Part shown: piece by piece, positions 55,951-64,000 of the stretch
Layout: every line of letters starts with the position of its first letter
Position numbering within the stretch: position 1 is the stretch's first letter
Notes under the pieces: model-generated
Database searches by the model: none
Told to the model about the DNA's origin: nothing
The model's input: the letters and a program-made list of their open reading frames with translations, nothing else
Program-made: the position numbers and the translations under genes
Assembly: GCF_008274625.1 (NCBI RefSeq)
Contig: NZ_VTRU01000003.1
Location: 434,001-498,000 of the forward strand
Direction of reading: 5' to 3'
DNA length: 64,000 nucleotides
Source of the DNA: Chryseobacterium panacisoli
GTDB taxonomy: Bacteria > Bacteroidota > Bacteroidia > Flavobacteriales > Weeksellaceae

Positions 55951-56499
55951 ATGAAAAAAATTATATTCTTTACAGCGGTTACTACTTTTTTATTGATCGG
56001 CATTACTTCGGTAAAAGCTCAGAAAGCGGCTGATGACAAAATAAAAAAAGTTCTGTACTTCAATCCCGAAGTAGAGCCTGATGTTGATGAGATAAAAGAT
56101 CCCACCAACAATGCATTTTTTGATGCTGTTTCCGATAATTTCAGCAGCAGAAAAAATAAAATGCTCCGGGCAGAAGTTCAGGTTTCCTTTGACAGCATAG
56201 ATAAACAGACTATCGCAGATTACTGCCTCAATAATGATGCTGATTTTGCGATTGTTTCCAAAGTACGATATTTCAAAGTAGGCCTGGGAAAATATGTTTT
56301 CTCCAATCAGGTAGTTGTCAGCATGAAACTTTTTGGCCCCGACGGAAATCTTGTCACGGAAACAGACTATGATACTTACCGAAAAAATATGCGCCTGCTG
56401 GGTTCAACAGTAAACTCTGTTAAAATAGGAACCGAAGGAGCCATAAAGGGAATCATAAAAAAGCTCAGAAAGCTGAAGTCAACGGAAGCAGTGCTTTGA
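55951..56499 (+). CDS. Exported uncharacterised protein
   Basis: A 182-residue protein with a signal peptide (FFTAVTTFLLIGITSVKAQ). The mature part, with KVLYFNPEVEPDVDEIKDPTNNAFFDAVSDNF, DADFAIVSKVRYFKVGLGKYVFSNQVVVSMKLFGPDGN and the basic C-terminus IKKLRKLKS, suggests a periplasmic protein with an alpha/beta fold, unassigned. The 56500-56718 gap after it is low-complexity, partly TTTAAAGTTTAAAG-like, and contains no gene. Confidence 0.65.
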   Translation: MKKIIFFTAVTTFLLIGITSVKAQKAADDKIKKVLYFNPEVEPDVDEIKDPTNNAFFDAVSDNFSSRKNKMLRAEVQVSFDSIDKQTIADYCLNNDADFAIVSKVRYFKVGLGKYVFSNQVVVSMKLFGPDGNLVTETDYDTYRKNMRLLGSTVNSVKIGTEGAIKGIIKKLRKLKSTEAVL

Positions 56500-56718
56500 G
56501 TTTAAAGTTTAAAGTTGGAATATAAGACCTTTGATAATCAATGGTCAATTTTGCTTCGCAAGTCAATTGTGAATTTTTACTCTTCAGATCAATTAGCTGG
56601 ATCAGAAAAATTCACAATTCATAATTCTTTCATAGCCTTTATCCTGCAGAATATCTACCTATATATCAACAATTTGAATACTTTCATTAGTTTAGTTTGA
56701 TCTTAAATCTAAATTATT

Positions 56719-56874
56719 ATGAAAAATTCAAATTTAAAAAGACTGAGCAGAAGCAGCCTGAAAGAAATCTCAGGAAGTATCATACGTCTTCAGAAATGCC
56801 AATATCATTTTGAATGTCCGGGCGGATCATGCTGTCACAGAGTATGTGTAGTATATCCATGCCCTGAATTATAA
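56719..56874 (+). CDS. GG-leader-type Cys-rich peptide 1
   Basis: A 51-residue precursor: MKNSNLKRLSRSSLKEISGS leader, then a 31-residue core with six Cys (...KCQYHFECPGGSCCH...CVVYPC). The leader fits the bacteriocin/GG-type secretion signal seen in Chryseobacterium peptides, though GS replaces GG. The core is nearly identical in layout to peptide 3. No cognate transporter with a C39 peptidase is in the window. Too short for routine gene calling. Confidence 0.75.
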   Translation: MKNSNLKRLSRSSLKEISGSIIRLQKCQYHFECPGGSCCHRVCVVYPCPEL

Positions 56875-56892
56875 ATATTTTCATGTTAAATA

Positions 56893-56932
56893 AAGCACTT
56901 TTTCACACCTATGAAATAAGTGCTTTTTACTT
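56893..56932 (+). terminator. Terminator of peptide gene 1
   Basis: Stem AAGCACTT / AAGTGCTT with a 17-base loop and a T run. Confidence 0.7.
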
Positions 56933-57035
56933 TAAATACATCATAAACAACTGAATAACAATTAAATATTTTCACCAAATAAGGAATTATTAAATATTTT
57001 TTACTATTTTAGTTCAAAATTAAAATATAAACCCT

Positions 57036-57176
57036 ATGAAAAATCTAAAGAAACTCAGTCGAGAAAAAGTAAAACAAATCAATGGAGGATCCATTGAAAG
57101 ATGCAGTGACAGCAACCCGTGTACTGTAGGATATTGCTACTATGGTATTTGTTCACCGTTCATCTGTCTTGAATAG
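57036..57176 (+). CDS. GG-leader-type Cys-rich peptide 2
   Basis: A 46-residue precursor: leader MKNLKKLSREKVKQINGG with a true GG, then a core with five Cys (ERCSDSNPCTVGYCYYGICSPFICLE). The promoter region TTTACTATTTTAGTTC (about 57001-57016) is shared with genes 1 and 4. Cotranscribed with peptide 3 (39 bp gap). Confidence 0.78.
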   Translation: MKNLKKLSREKVKQINGGSIERCSDSNPCTVGYCYYGICSPFICLE

Positions 57177-57215
57177 AATATAAAAACTTAACTAACTCAC
57201 ATAAAATCAAAACTC

Positions 57216-57362
57216 ATGAAAAATCTAAAAAAACTCAGCAGACAAGTACAAAAGGAAATCAAAGGCAGCGGACCTTTCAAAAAATGTACAGAACATTACG
57301 AATGTCCGGGCGGATCATGTTGTCATAACATCTGTGTTGTGAATCCGTGTCCTCTGGAATAA
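57216..57362 (+). CDS. GG-leader-type Cys-rich peptide 3
   Basis: A 48-residue precursor: leader MKNLKKLSRQVQKEIKGS then the core with CTEHYECPGGSCCHNICVVNPC, six Cys. Core matches peptide 1 (ECPGGSCCH..CVV.PCP), so the two are recent duplicates. Terminator follows at 57379-57404. Confidence 0.78.
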   Translation: MKNLKKLSRQVQKEIKGSGPFKKCTEHYECPGGSCCHNICVVNPCPLE

Positions 57363-57378
57363 TATATGATCATTACAC

Positions 57379-57404
57379 ACACCTGCATTCGCAGGTGTTT
57401 TTTA
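57379..57404 (+). terminator. Terminator of peptide genes 2-3
   Basis: Stem ACACCTGC / GCAGGTGT, ATTC loop, T run. Confidence 0.8.
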
Positions 57405-57509
57405 TTTAAAAAATTAAACAAAACATTGATTTATATCAAAATATTTTCACTTACAAATGAATAATATGAAAATATTTACTATTTTAGTTTAACATTAAAT
57501 CTATACTAT

Positions 57510-57659
57510 ATGAAAAATTTAAAGAAACTCAGCAGACAAGCTGCTAAAGAAATCAATGGTGGTATCGGCCCCTTCAGATGCAGTATAACCAGACCATGTT
57601 CTGTGGGATATTGCTGTAACGGAGAATGTTGGGATCATGACTGTCCGATAGAGCCTTAA
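57510..57659 (+). CDS. GG-leader-type Cys-rich peptide 4
   Basis: A 49-residue precursor: leader MKNLKKLSRQAAKEINGG (true GG), core with six Cys (FRCSITRPCSVGYCCNGECWDHDCPIEP). Closest to peptide 2 in the C...PC.VGYC pattern. Begins a third transcription unit with peptide 5. Confidence 0.78.
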   Translation: MKNLKKLSRQAAKEINGGIGPFRCSITRPCSVGYCCNGECWDHDCPIEP

Positions 57660-57679
57660 TCTTACTATATTTGATTACC

Positions 57680-57841
57680 ATGAAAAATTCAAATCTTAAG
57701 AAGCTCAACAGACTGCAGCAAAAAAATATTAAAGGAAGCGGAATAAAAAAGTGTGGGGACAACTCAGATTGCGGACCCTACCAGTGCTGTACAAATGCTG
57801 TCTGCACGTACATCCCTACCTCGGAATGTGAACCAATTTAA
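57680..57841 (+). CDS. GG-leader-type Cys-rich peptide 5
   Basis: A 53-residue precursor: leader MKNSNLKKLNRLQQKNIKGS, core KKCGDNSDCGPYQCCTNAVC...ECEPI with six Cys. The C...C....CC....C pattern recalls knottin-like or bacteriocin cores, but the fold is unproven. It ends the peptide cluster at a strong terminator. Confidence 0.75.
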   Translation: MKNSNLKKLNRLQQKNIKGSGIKKCGDNSDCGPYQCCTNAVCTYIPTSECEPI

Positions 57842-57871
57842 AGAATATTGGAATTTAAAATTTAATTTTTT

Positions 57872-57900
57872 AACATTCGCTTCGGCGGATGTTTTTTTTG
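57872..57900 (+). terminator. Terminator of peptide genes 4-5
   Basis: Stem AACATTCGC / GCGGATGTT (one G-U) and an eight-base T run. Confidence 0.75.
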
Positions 57901-57975
57901 GCCTTATCCTGGAGTGATAAACTTTAATTAATCCTTAATTTTGCTACTTTATTGCTCAGTCTTAAAAATTTGAAT

Positions 57976-57983
57976 TATTTTTG
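57976..57983 (+). promoter_or_regulatory. Promoter -7 element for mgtE
   Basis: TATTTTTG, exact TAnnTTTG, with TTG near 57952-57954, about 21 bp upstream. It lies inside the longest open frame and moves the start downstream. Confidence 0.6.
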
Positions 57984-58005
57984 CATATCCAAAAAATTTC
58001 ACGTT

Positions 58006-59328
58006 TTGAATTCTAGAGACGAACTTATCTTCAACCCTGCCGATATTGCCGAAACTCTCAGCGAACTTCCTGCTGATGAGAGGCTGCTCGCGTTCCTGAA
58101 GGTTCCGAAAGAATACAAAGCAGAGGTTTTTTCACACCTGGACCCTGACTTTCAGGAAGATACCATCAGAAGTATCGGAAGCGATGAAGTTTCTGAGATC
58201 CTGAATGCCATGACTCCGGATGACAGGACTGCTCTTTTTGAGGATTTCCCGGATGAGCTTATCAAATATTCTATCAATCATCTTAACCCTCAGGAAAGAA
58301 GAATCGCTTTGAAGCTTCTTGGGTACAATTCAGACTCTATTGCCCGTCTGATGACTCCTTATTATATTCAGATCCGTAAGGAATGGACGGTAAAGAGATG
58401 TCTTCAGCAGATCAAAAAGGTAGGGAAAAGAGTAGAAACCATGAACTATCTGTATGTGGTGGATGAAAGAAACCGCCTGATTGATGACCTTGCTATCGGA
58501 ACTTTATTGCTGGAAGAGGAAGACACACTGGTTTCTGATATCACAGACAATCATTTCGTGGCGATTACCACTACAACTTCCAAAGAAGATGCGGTAACTT
58601 ATTTTGAAAAGTATGACCGTGGCGCTCTTCCCATTATTACGGAAGCCGGCGTGCTGGTGGGAATTGTTACGATTGACGACATTCTGGATCAGATTGAGCA
58701 ACAGAATACGGAAGATATTCAGAAATTCGGGGGATTGGAAGCATTGGATCTTCCTTATATCCAGACCTCATGGACTGAGATGATCAAAAAGAGAGCAACC
58801 TGGCTGATTATCTTATTCGTTTCGGAAATGCTGACTGCTTCTGCAATGGGATATTTTGATAAAGAAATTGAAAAAGCTGTTGTACTGGCATTATTTGTTC
58901 CTTTGATTATCTCCAGTGGAGGAAACTCCGGATCGCAGGCAGCAACGCTGATTATCCGTGCAATGGCGCTTCAGGAGATCAGTCTTAAAGACTGGTGGTA
59001 CGTCATGAAAAAGGAAATTATCTCCGGATTATGTCTTGGGGCTATTTTGGGAGTTATCGGGTTTATAAGAATTATGCTTTGGCAGCAGATTGGTCTTTTT
59101 GATTATGGCCAGTACTGGGTTTACGTAGGACTAAGTGTTTCCGTTTCCCTGATTGCTATTGTGCTGTGGGGAACCTTATCAGGTTCTATGATCCCGTTTG
59201 TCTTAAAGAAATTAAATCTTGACCCAGCCACTTCTTCTGCTCCGTTTGTAGCAACATTAGTGGATGTGACAGGACTTATTATCTATTTTAGTGTAGCCGG
59301 AGCTTTCTTAACCGGAAAACTTTTGTAA
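58006..59328 (+). CDS. mgtE: Magnesium transporter MgtE
   Basis: Inner-membrane Mg2+ channel with cytosolic sensor domains. Order: MgtE N domain ([21 protein letters not shown]...), paired CBS domains (about 145-265), plug helix and five C-terminal helices containing [23 protein letters not shown] and [33 protein letters not shown], the pore signature. The open frame begins at 57952, but a promoter element lies within it, so the TTG at 58006 ([12 protein letters not shown]) is preferred, giving about 440 residues. No M-box riboswitch was recognised. Confidence 0.9.
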   Translation: MNSRDELIFNPADIAETLSELPADERLLAFLKVPKEYKAEVFSHLDPDFQEDTIRSIGSDEVSEILNAMTPDDRTALFEDFPDELIKYSINHLNPQERRIALKLLGYNSDSIARLMTPYYIQIRKEWTVKRCLQQIKKVGKRVETMNYLYVVDERNRLIDDLAIGTLLLEEEDTLVSDITDNHFVAITTTTSKEDAVTYFEKYDRGALPIITEAGVLVGIVTIDDILDQIEQQNTEDIQKFGGLEALDLPYIQTSWTEMIKKRATWLIILFVSEMLTASAMGYFDKEIEKAVVLALFVPLIISSGGNSGSQAATLIIRAMALQEISLKDWWYVMKKEIISGLCLGAILGVIGFIRIMLWQQIGLFDYGQYWVYVGLSVSVSLIAIVLWGTLSGSMIPFVLKKLNLDPATSSAPFVATLVDVTGLIIYFSVAGAFLTGKLL

Positions 59329-59354
59329 TTTTAGGCATCATCTAATATGCCAAT

Positions 59355-60095
59355 ATGAAAATCGTTTCACTTGTACCCTCTATTACTGAGGCTTTATTTG
59401 ACCTTGGACTCACCGAAAATGAAGTTATCGGGAGAACAAAATTCTGCATTCATCCTCAGGATAAAATAAAAAATGTATCAGTAATCGGCGGCACCAAGAA
59501 TATCAATATCGAGAAAATAAAAGCGCTGCAGCCGGATCTCATTCTTGCCAATAAGGAAGAGAATGTAAAAGACCAGGTAGAAGCTTTAATGGGTGAATTT
59601 AAAGTTACCGTGACCAATGTGGAAACGATTGAGGACAATTATTACCTGCTTAAAAATCTCGGACAACTTTTGGGAAAAGAAGAGAAAGCCCAGCTTTTCA
59701 ATCTTAAAATATATGAAATTCTGAGTCAGTCTAAGTTAGAAAATCCTGTAAAAACAGCTTATCTGATATGGAGGAATCCTTATATGACCATTGGTTCAGA
59801 TACTTTTATTCACAGAATTTTATCAGAGATTGGCTTTGAGAATATTTTCAAAGACAAAACCCGTTATCCTCAGATCACTACTGAAGATCTTGCGGATGCA
59901 GATGTGATCATGCTATCTTCTGAACCGTTTCCATTTAAAGAAAAACATATTGAGGAACTGCAGGCCTTTTACCCCGAGAAAAAGATTATGATCGTAGATG
60001 GTGAAGCATTTTCCTGGTATGGGACTCATATTGCAAAATGTGAGAATTACTTTAAAGAATTATTGGCTGAGATTCACCCGATGCAGCAAAGCTGA
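59355..60095 (+). CDS. BtuF-like helical-backbone metal receptor without signal peptide
   Basis: A 246-residue protein of the helical-backbone periplasmic-binding fold that binds cobalamin, heme or siderophores in its family: VSLVPSITEALFDLGLTENEVIGRTKFC, LQPDLILANKEEN, FIHRILSEIGFENIF. It begins directly with the first strand, so it has no signal peptide or lipobox and is predicted cytoplasmic. In BtuF-like Bacteroidota proteins this occurs often, and the substrate is unknown. It follows mgtE by 26 bp. Confidence 0.78.
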   Translation: MKIVSLVPSITEALFDLGLTENEVIGRTKFCIHPQDKIKNVSVIGGTKNINIEKIKALQPDLILANKEENVKDQVEALMGEFKVTVTNVETIEDNYYLLKNLGQLLGKEEKAQLFNLKIYEILSQSKLENPVKTAYLIWRNPYMTIGSDTFIHRILSEIGFENIFKDKTRYPQITTEDLADADVIMLSSEPFPFKEKHIEELQAFYPEKKIMIVDGEAFSWYGTHIAKCENYFKELLAEIHPMQQS

Positions 60096-60150
60096 TTTTT
60101 TACCGTCAATTTCAAACTTTAAAACATTAAACTTTAAATATTAAACTCAC

Positions 60151-60618
60151 ATGTCCGATACCGTTATATTATCTGAAGGAGCAGAATTCAATCAAGTTAT
60201 TCAGGAAGTTTCAAAATACATCAATCTTTATGTAATGGCTTTTGAAAAGGATGAGCGAGCCATCATACAAATGGATAAACGTCAAAATATGTACGGTGGA
60301 AAAGGAACTGTATATATGCTGCAGATGTTTGATCAGAAAGAATTAGCCAACAATCGCCTGGCAGCGTATATGGTTTTATTGAAAAAGGGTGATGAATCCG
60401 GGTTTCATACGCACAATCAAAGAAATGAACAGGAATTGTATGTTGTCGTCCATGGAACTGGAGAATATCGTGAAAGAACCGGACTTGAGGGATCCATACG
60501 AAAGAAAGTTCTTCAGAAAGGAGATATTACAGCCATCAGTTCTATCGGGTATCATTCTATTGAAAACACAGGAGATGAACCCTTAATCATGTTTGTCATT
60601 ACCACTTATAATCCATAA
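60151..60618 (+). CDS. Cupin-domain protein
   Basis: A 155-residue cytoplasmic cupin: the first motif G.....H.H....E has SGFHTHNQRNEQELYVVVHGTGEYRER and the second GDITAISSIGYHSIENTGDEPL. Conserved His residues are in place for one metal ion. No enzymatic role can be inferred. Confidence 0.85.
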   Translation: MSDTVILSEGAEFNQVIQEVSKYINLYVMAFEKDERAIIQMDKRQNMYGGKGTVYMLQMFDQKELANNRLAAYMVLLKKGDESGFHTHNQRNEQELYVVVHGTGEYRERTGLEGSIRKKVLQKGDITAISSIGYHSIENTGDEPLIMFVITTYNP

Positions 60619-60621
60619 AAA

Positions 60622-60650
60622 ACTCCGACTATAAAAGCCGGAGTCTATAT
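60622..60650. terminator. Terminator between cupin and fRMsr genes
   Basis: Stem ACTCCG / CGGAGT (60622-60627, 60639-60644) with an 11-base loop, suitable for either converging gene. Confidence 0.65.
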
Positions 60651-60671
60651 TATATTTGGGTTGAAATTCTA

Positions 60672-61121
60672 TTATAAAACTTTAGAAACTTCATTACAAA
60701 GCCACTCTAATAGTTCACGATCCTCCTTCGTGAAAGGATCTACAGTATGGGAATCAATATCAATCTGACCGATGTTCTTTCCTTCTTTAAAGATAGGAAC
60801 TACAATCTCGGCTTTTGTATCAATGGAGCAGCTTAAATAATTGCTTTCTTCGTTCACATCAGGCACTACAAACGTTTCATTGGAAACTGCAACCTGTCCG
60901 CAAATTCCTTTACCATAAGGAATAATGGTATGATCAGTAGGAGCTCCAACGTAAGGACCTAAAATCAATTCTTCCTTATCACCGTTTTTGAAATAGAAAC
61001 CCGTCCAGTTGAAGTAAGAGATTTCCTGATCCAACAAGTGGCAAACTTTTTCTAGTTTTTCTTCTGTATTATGTTTAGGACTTTCAAGAATTGAGGAAAG
61101 TCTTTTCTTTAATTCTGACAT
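60672..61121 (-). CDS. msrC: Free methionine-R-sulfoxide reductase (GAF domain)
   Basis: Reduces free L-methionine-R-sulfoxide. A 149-residue GAF-domain protein: WTGFYFKNGDKEELILGPYVG, PYGKGICGQVAVSNETFVVPDV with one catalytic Cys, and NYLSCSIDTKAEIVVPIF with the second, plus IDIDSH. The spacing of GICG and LSCS fits fRMsr. Gene follows the 475-residue protein gene on the same strand (12 bp), so both may be cotranscribed. Confidence 0.88.
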   Translation of the reverse strand: MSELKKRLSSILESPKHNTEEKLEKVCHLLDQEISYFNWTGFYFKNGDKEELILGPYVGAPTDHTIIPYGKGICGQVAVSNETFVVPDVNEESNYLSCSIDTKAEIVVPIFKEGKNIGQIDIDSHTVDPFTKEDRELLEWLCNEVSKVL

Positions 61122-61133
61122 TGTATTTATATT

Positions 61134-62561
61134 TTAAGAGAATTGTTTTAGGGAAAGTTCTTCTTTATATCCGAACATTCCACGCTCTTTGATCATTTCT
61201 GCTACGCCTTCCGGAACCTGAGTTTCCCAGCCTTTCACACAACATGCTATTTTTCTCAATATTTCTCTTGAGTAGATTTCCAAAAACTCCGGATTATAGT
61301 TCGTGATATCTACAATACGATTGTTGTGTTTGAAATATTTATAGAGTTCTTTCAGGTTTTCTTCTACTTTCAGGTTTGAAGAATCTAGTAATTGATGCGT
61401 TTCAGGATCTTTATACGGATACAGATACACTCTCATCCCGTTTCTGAAAAATTTCCCGAATGCTTCAAGGATTCCCCCTGACAGATCTTTATAGTATTTC
61501 TCATCAAATACCATCAAAAGGTTGTTTACCCCCATCGCTACACCAATATCTCCACTTGTATAAGATGCGAAATAATCGATCAGTCTGTAATATTCAGAGA
61601 AGTTCGAAATAATAACGGTGTATCCCAGCTTAGCCAGAATATCAACCCTGTCAAGGAAATCTCTTTCGTCAATATCTCCGTCCGCTCTCAGATTGGAAAT
61701 AGTAATCTCAATAAGAACTTCTGTTTCTTCATGGGTACAGATAGCATCTTTGAAAAACATATCCATCCCATTTTTAAGCATATCAATGTTTACTTTCGTT
61801 ACCGGTCTGAAACTTCCTCTTACCGCGAAAATATTCTTCTTATATAATACATCTGCCGGAAGCATATTACTGCCCTGAGAATTGAAAATCACCGCATCGG
61901 TCATTCCATTTTTCACTAACTGAAGTGACATCAGTCTGTTGTCAACATAAGCAAAGGCAGGTCCACTGAAATCGATCATATCAATTTCCAGGTTGTCTTT
62001 TGCAACATCATCGTATAAAGATTCTACTAAAGTTCTTGGATTGTCAAAATAATTGAAAGCCCCGAAAATAAGATTCACTCCAAGGTTTCCTAAGGTTTCC
62101 TGCTGAAGAGTGGCATCATTTTCTTTGAATTTTACATGAATCACGATTTCATTGTAATCTTCATTTTCTTTGGTCTGAAAACGAATTCCTACCCAGCCGT
62201 GGCCCTTTACAGTCTTGTCAAAATTGATGGTTGTTACCGTATTGGCATAAGAAAAGAATTTTCTATCGGGATTATTATCTCTTGAAATTCTCTCTTCAAT
62301 CAAAGCTACTTCATACCGAAGCATTTTGCGAAGCCTGTTTTGGGTAACGTACCTGTTTTTTACTTCCTTTCCGTAGATGGCATCACTAAAATCTTTGTCA
62401 TAAGCAGACATCGCCTTAGCAATCGTACCGGAAGCTCCCCCTGCTCTAAAAAAGTGGCGAACAGTCTCCTGCCCTGCTCCAATTTCTGCGAAAGTACCAT
62501 AAATAGTAGGATCTAGATTAATTGTTAATGCTTTTTGTTTAGGAGTTAGTTTCTGATACAT
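61134..62561 (-). CDS. Conserved uncharacterised 475-residue protein
   Basis: No family confidently recognised. Soluble, no signal peptide. Distinct conserved-looking blocks are GTFAEIGAGQETVRHFFRAGGASGTIAKAMSAYDK (25-60), NLGVNLIFGAFNYFD, AVIFNSQGSNMLPADVLYKKNIFAVRGSFRPVTKVNIDML and SGGILEAFGKFFRNGMRVYLYPYKD. The family has been annotated as TonB-dependent or NMN adenylyltransferase in databases as far as I recall, which looks unsupported by motifs. Upstream of and likely cotranscribed with fRMsr. Confidence 0.65.
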   Translation of the reverse strand: MYQKLTPKQKALTINLDPTIYGTFAEIGAGQETVRHFFRAGGASGTIAKAMSAYDKDFSDAIYGKEVKNRYVTQNRLRKMLRYEVALIEERISRDNNPDRKFFSYANTVTTINFDKTVKGHGWVGIRFQTKENEDYNEIVIHVKFKENDATLQQETLGNLGVNLIFGAFNYFDNPRTLVESLYDDVAKDNLEIDMIDFSGPAFAYVDNRLMSLQLVKNGMTDAVIFNSQGSNMLPADVLYKKNIFAVRGSFRPVTKVNIDMLKNGMDMFFKDAICTHEETEVLIEITISNLRADGDIDERDFLDRVDILAKLGYTVIISNFSEYYRLIDYFASYTSGDIGVAMGVNNLLMVFDEKYYKDLSGGILEAFGKFFRNGMRVYLYPYKDPETHQLLDSSNLKVEENLKELYKYFKHNNRIVDITNYNPEFLEIYSREILRKIACCVKGWETQVPEGVAEMIKERGMFGYKEELSLKQFS

Positions 62562-62615
62562 TAGGACATGAAATTTTTTGTAAATTTACCAAAATTAAAC
62601 CAACCTCAAAACAAA

Positions 62616-63383
62616 ATGAAGTTGAAATTTTTAGGAACCGGTACTTCTCAAGGTGTACCCGTTATAGGCTGTACATGTGAAGTATGTACTTCTGAAAATC
62701 CCAAAGACCAACGTTTGCGTTCTTCCGTGATGGTGACTACGGAGGAAAATAAAAAAATACTGATCGACTGCGGTCCGGATTTCAGGCAGCAAATGCTTAC
62801 CAACCACGAACATACCGTAGATATTGCGCTGATTACTCATGAACATAATGATCATGTAATCGGGCTTGATGATATGCGTCCGTTGATTTTTAAGAGTGGA
62901 AAAGATGTCCCCCTCTACTGCTACTCAAGGGTTGCTCATGAAATTAAAAGCAGATTTCCTTATGCTTTTGCTGATGTAAGGTATCCCGGAGCACCCGCTT
63001 TTGAACTTCATGAAATTGAAAATAAACCTTTTCAGGTGCTTGATACGGAAATCATTCCTGTAGAAGTGATTCACTATAAAATTACCGTCTTTGGATACAA
63101 ATTTAAAAACCTTGCCTACATTACAGATGCCGGATTCATTTCCGAAACAGAAAAGGAAAAACTGAAAAATCTGGATGTCCTGATATTAAACTGTATAAGA
63201 AAATTTGATCCCCATCCTGCCCATTTTATTCTCCCGGACGTTATTAAACTATTTGAAGAGCTAAAACCGAAAAAATTATTTTTAACACACATCAGCCATC
63301 ATTTAGGATTGCATGACATTGAAGATAAGCAGCTTCCGGCCGGAATACACCTTGCTTACGATGGTTTGGAACTCAACTTTTAA
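62616..63383 (+). CDS. MBL-fold metallo-hydrolase (PhnP/RNase Z-like)
   Basis: A 255-residue metallo-beta-lactamase-fold hydrolase: FLGTGTSQGVPVIGCTCEVCTS has the N-terminal CxCxxC zinc element of PhnP-type enzymes; THEHNDHVIGLDD (HxHxDH), the later His and Asp residues (YITDAGF, LTHISHHLG) complete the dinuclear site. PhnP-like phosphodiesterases act on cyclic phosphates. Start chosen at MKLKFLGTGT (62616); an extension to 62568 has no homology value. Confidence 0.87.
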   Translation: MKLKFLGTGTSQGVPVIGCTCEVCTSENPKDQRLRSSVMVTTEENKKILIDCGPDFRQQMLTNHEHTVDIALITHEHNDHVIGLDDMRPLIFKSGKDVPLYCYSRVAHEIKSRFPYAFADVRYPGAPAFELHEIENKPFQVLDTEIIPVEVIHYKITVFGYKFKNLAYITDAGFISETEKEKLKNLDVLILNCIRKFDPHPAHFILPDVIKLFEELKPKKLFLTHISHHLGLHDIEDKQLPAGIHLAYDGLELNF

Positions 63384-63425
63384 TTTTTTTTCTTCAAAAA
63401 GCTTTTGAACATTGAAAAAAGTTCC

Positions 63426-63433
63426 TATATTTG
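63426..63433 (+). promoter_or_regulatory. tRNA promoter -7 element
   Basis: TATATTTG, exact TAnnTTTG, with TTTTG at 63403-63407, 18 bp upstream; tRNA-Leu begins 44 bp downstream. Confidence 0.7.
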
Positions 63434-63476
63434 CACACCAATTTGAAACAAACATCACGTTTGAACTCAACATCAA

Positions 63477-63556
63477 GCCCAGGTGGCGGAATTGGTAGAC
63501 GCGCTGGTCTCAAACACCAGTTCTTAGGAGTACCGGTTCGATCCCGGTCCTGGGTA
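63477..63556 (+). tRNA. tRNA-Leu (anticodon CAA)
   Basis: Class II tRNA: acceptor GCCCAGG / CCTGGGT, anticodon stem CTGGT / ACCAG with loop CTCAAAC, so anticodon CAA reads UUG. The long variable arm TTCTTAGGAGT is typical of leucine. T arm ACCGG-TTCGATC-CCGGT. CCA is not encoded. A terminator follows. Confidence 0.95.
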
Positions 63557-63558
63557 CA

Positions 63559-63596
63559 AAAAACCTCTGAAATCTTTAGATTTTCAGAGGTTTTTG
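63559..63596 (+). terminator. Terminator after tRNA-Leu
   Basis: Stem AACCTCTGAAA / TTTCAGAGGTT with a short loop and T run. The 63597-63795 stretch up to the next gene holds only AT-rich sequence and its promoter. Confidence 0.8.
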
Positions 63597-63773
63597 ATTT
63601 TATAATAGTCAAAAGGATAACTTTTTACACTACTCTGCTCGTTTCGAGATTAATAACTTCTTCAATTTTACCATTATAAATTCATACAATAAATACTTCC
63701 GGATTTGGTGCCTAACAAAATCATTAATAAAGTTAAGAGTAATATTATTTTTTCACGGCTTAGGATTTTAATT

Positions 63774-63781
63774 TACTTTTG
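63774..63781 (+). promoter_or_regulatory. Promoter -7 element
   Basis: TACTTTTG, exact TAnnTTTG, 14 bp ahead of the acyltransferase gene. Confidence 0.55.
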
Positions 63782-63795
63782 CGGAAAGTTTATTT

Positions 63796-64000
63796 ATGAA
63801 GATAAGATTTGAGTTTCTTGATGGGATAAGAGGAATTTCTGCGCTATGGGTAGTTTTGTATCATTCTTTATTATTTAATGGCTATTCTGCAGCTCACGAT
63901 ATTAAATGGTCTGATGATTTGGTTCTACATTCTATACAAAAAGCTACATCAATTGGCCATTTGGCAGTATCTATATTTATAGTTCTTTCCGGTTTTTGCC
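63796..64000 (+). CDS. Acyltransferase 3 family protein, 3' end outside window
   Basis: The frame opens at MKIRFEFLDGIRGISALWVVLYHSLLFNGY and is still open at the window edge (68 codons). LDGIRGISALWVVLYH is the first helix signature of the acyltransferase 3 (OafA/YrhL) membrane family, with the conserved His in VVLYH; these O-acylate surface sugars. Good promoter upstream. Only the beginning is visible, so subfamily and completeness are open. Confidence 0.85.
   Translation, partial: MKIRFEFLDGIRGISALWVVLYHSLLFNGYSAAHDIKWSDDLVLHSIQKATSIGHLAVSIFIVLSGFC

Overview
The window reads as a chromosomal segment of a Chryseobacterium-like flavobacterium (Bacteroidota). This rests on the low GC content, promoters of the TAnnTTTG type with a TTG/TTTG element about 20 bp upstream and no obvious Shine-Dalgarno sites, and on gene content: an OMP_b-brl_3 type TonB receptor, DUF1800/DUF1501 pair, YceI pair, Bacteroidota-style lipoproteins, LytTR two-component pair and small GG-leader Cys-rich peptides. 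No phage, transposase or CRISPR array was seen. Genus is an inference.

Layout. 1-7.3 kb: 3' part of alanine dehydrogenase, a LytS/LytTR two-component pair, a large Na+/H+ antiporter and three uncharacterised genes. 7.4-14.5 kb: a secretion-effector module (LysM protein, LysM+PAAR-like DUF4280 protein, a 915-residue effector with a GH19-like muramidase and an M15/LAS-type peptidase, then three AT-rich lipoproteins and one truncated lipoprotein that look like immunity genes). 14.5-15.5 kb: prephenate dehydrogenase behind a leader peptide with three consecutive Tyr codons and a terminator, i.e. a probable attenuator. 15.6-27 kb: housekeeping (serine dehydratase, Crp-like regulator, NAD(P)H oxidoreductase, AmtB, alpha/beta hydrolase, two YceI proteins, glucokinase, OMP barrel, DUF1800/DUF1501 pair).

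27.6-32.9 kb is the most unusual region: a WYL regulator and a HopJ-family gene diverge from an RtcB RNA ligase; rtcB is followed by a tRNA-like RNA with an expanded anticodon arm, then three hairpins with identical architecture and covarying stems, and a 584-residue protein I do not recognise. Two of the hairpins end in seven-base loops that obey anticodon-loop rules (UUU and UGG). At 38.1-41.9 kb a compact five-gene operon holds two RlaP-type (RNA-repair-associated) nucleotidyltransferases, an ATP-grasp protein and two related uncharacterised proteins. Together they suggest an RNA-damage sensing/repair island, with the RNA array as a possible anticodon-nuclease decoy or sensor. That function is a hypothesis.

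33-38 kb: two lipoproteins and cobC, cobS, cobT for the late steps of cobalamin assembly. 42-50.5 kb: TfoX-like protein, DUF2975 + HTH pair, then an ABC ATPase, a permease fused to an M1 peptidase, a MarR regulator and a TonB receptor in one run. 50.6-55.8 kb: PNPase, a FucP-type sugar transporter, DUF4260, ribosomal protein S15. 56.7-57.9 kb: five tandem GG-leader Cys-rich peptide genes. 58-64 kb: MgtE, a BtuF-like protein, cupin, fRMsr, an uncharacterised 475-residue protein, an MBL hydrolase, tRNA-Leu(CAA) and the start of an acyltransferase. Composite 200-290 bp repeats recur at 7.4, 27.1 and 55.2 kb.
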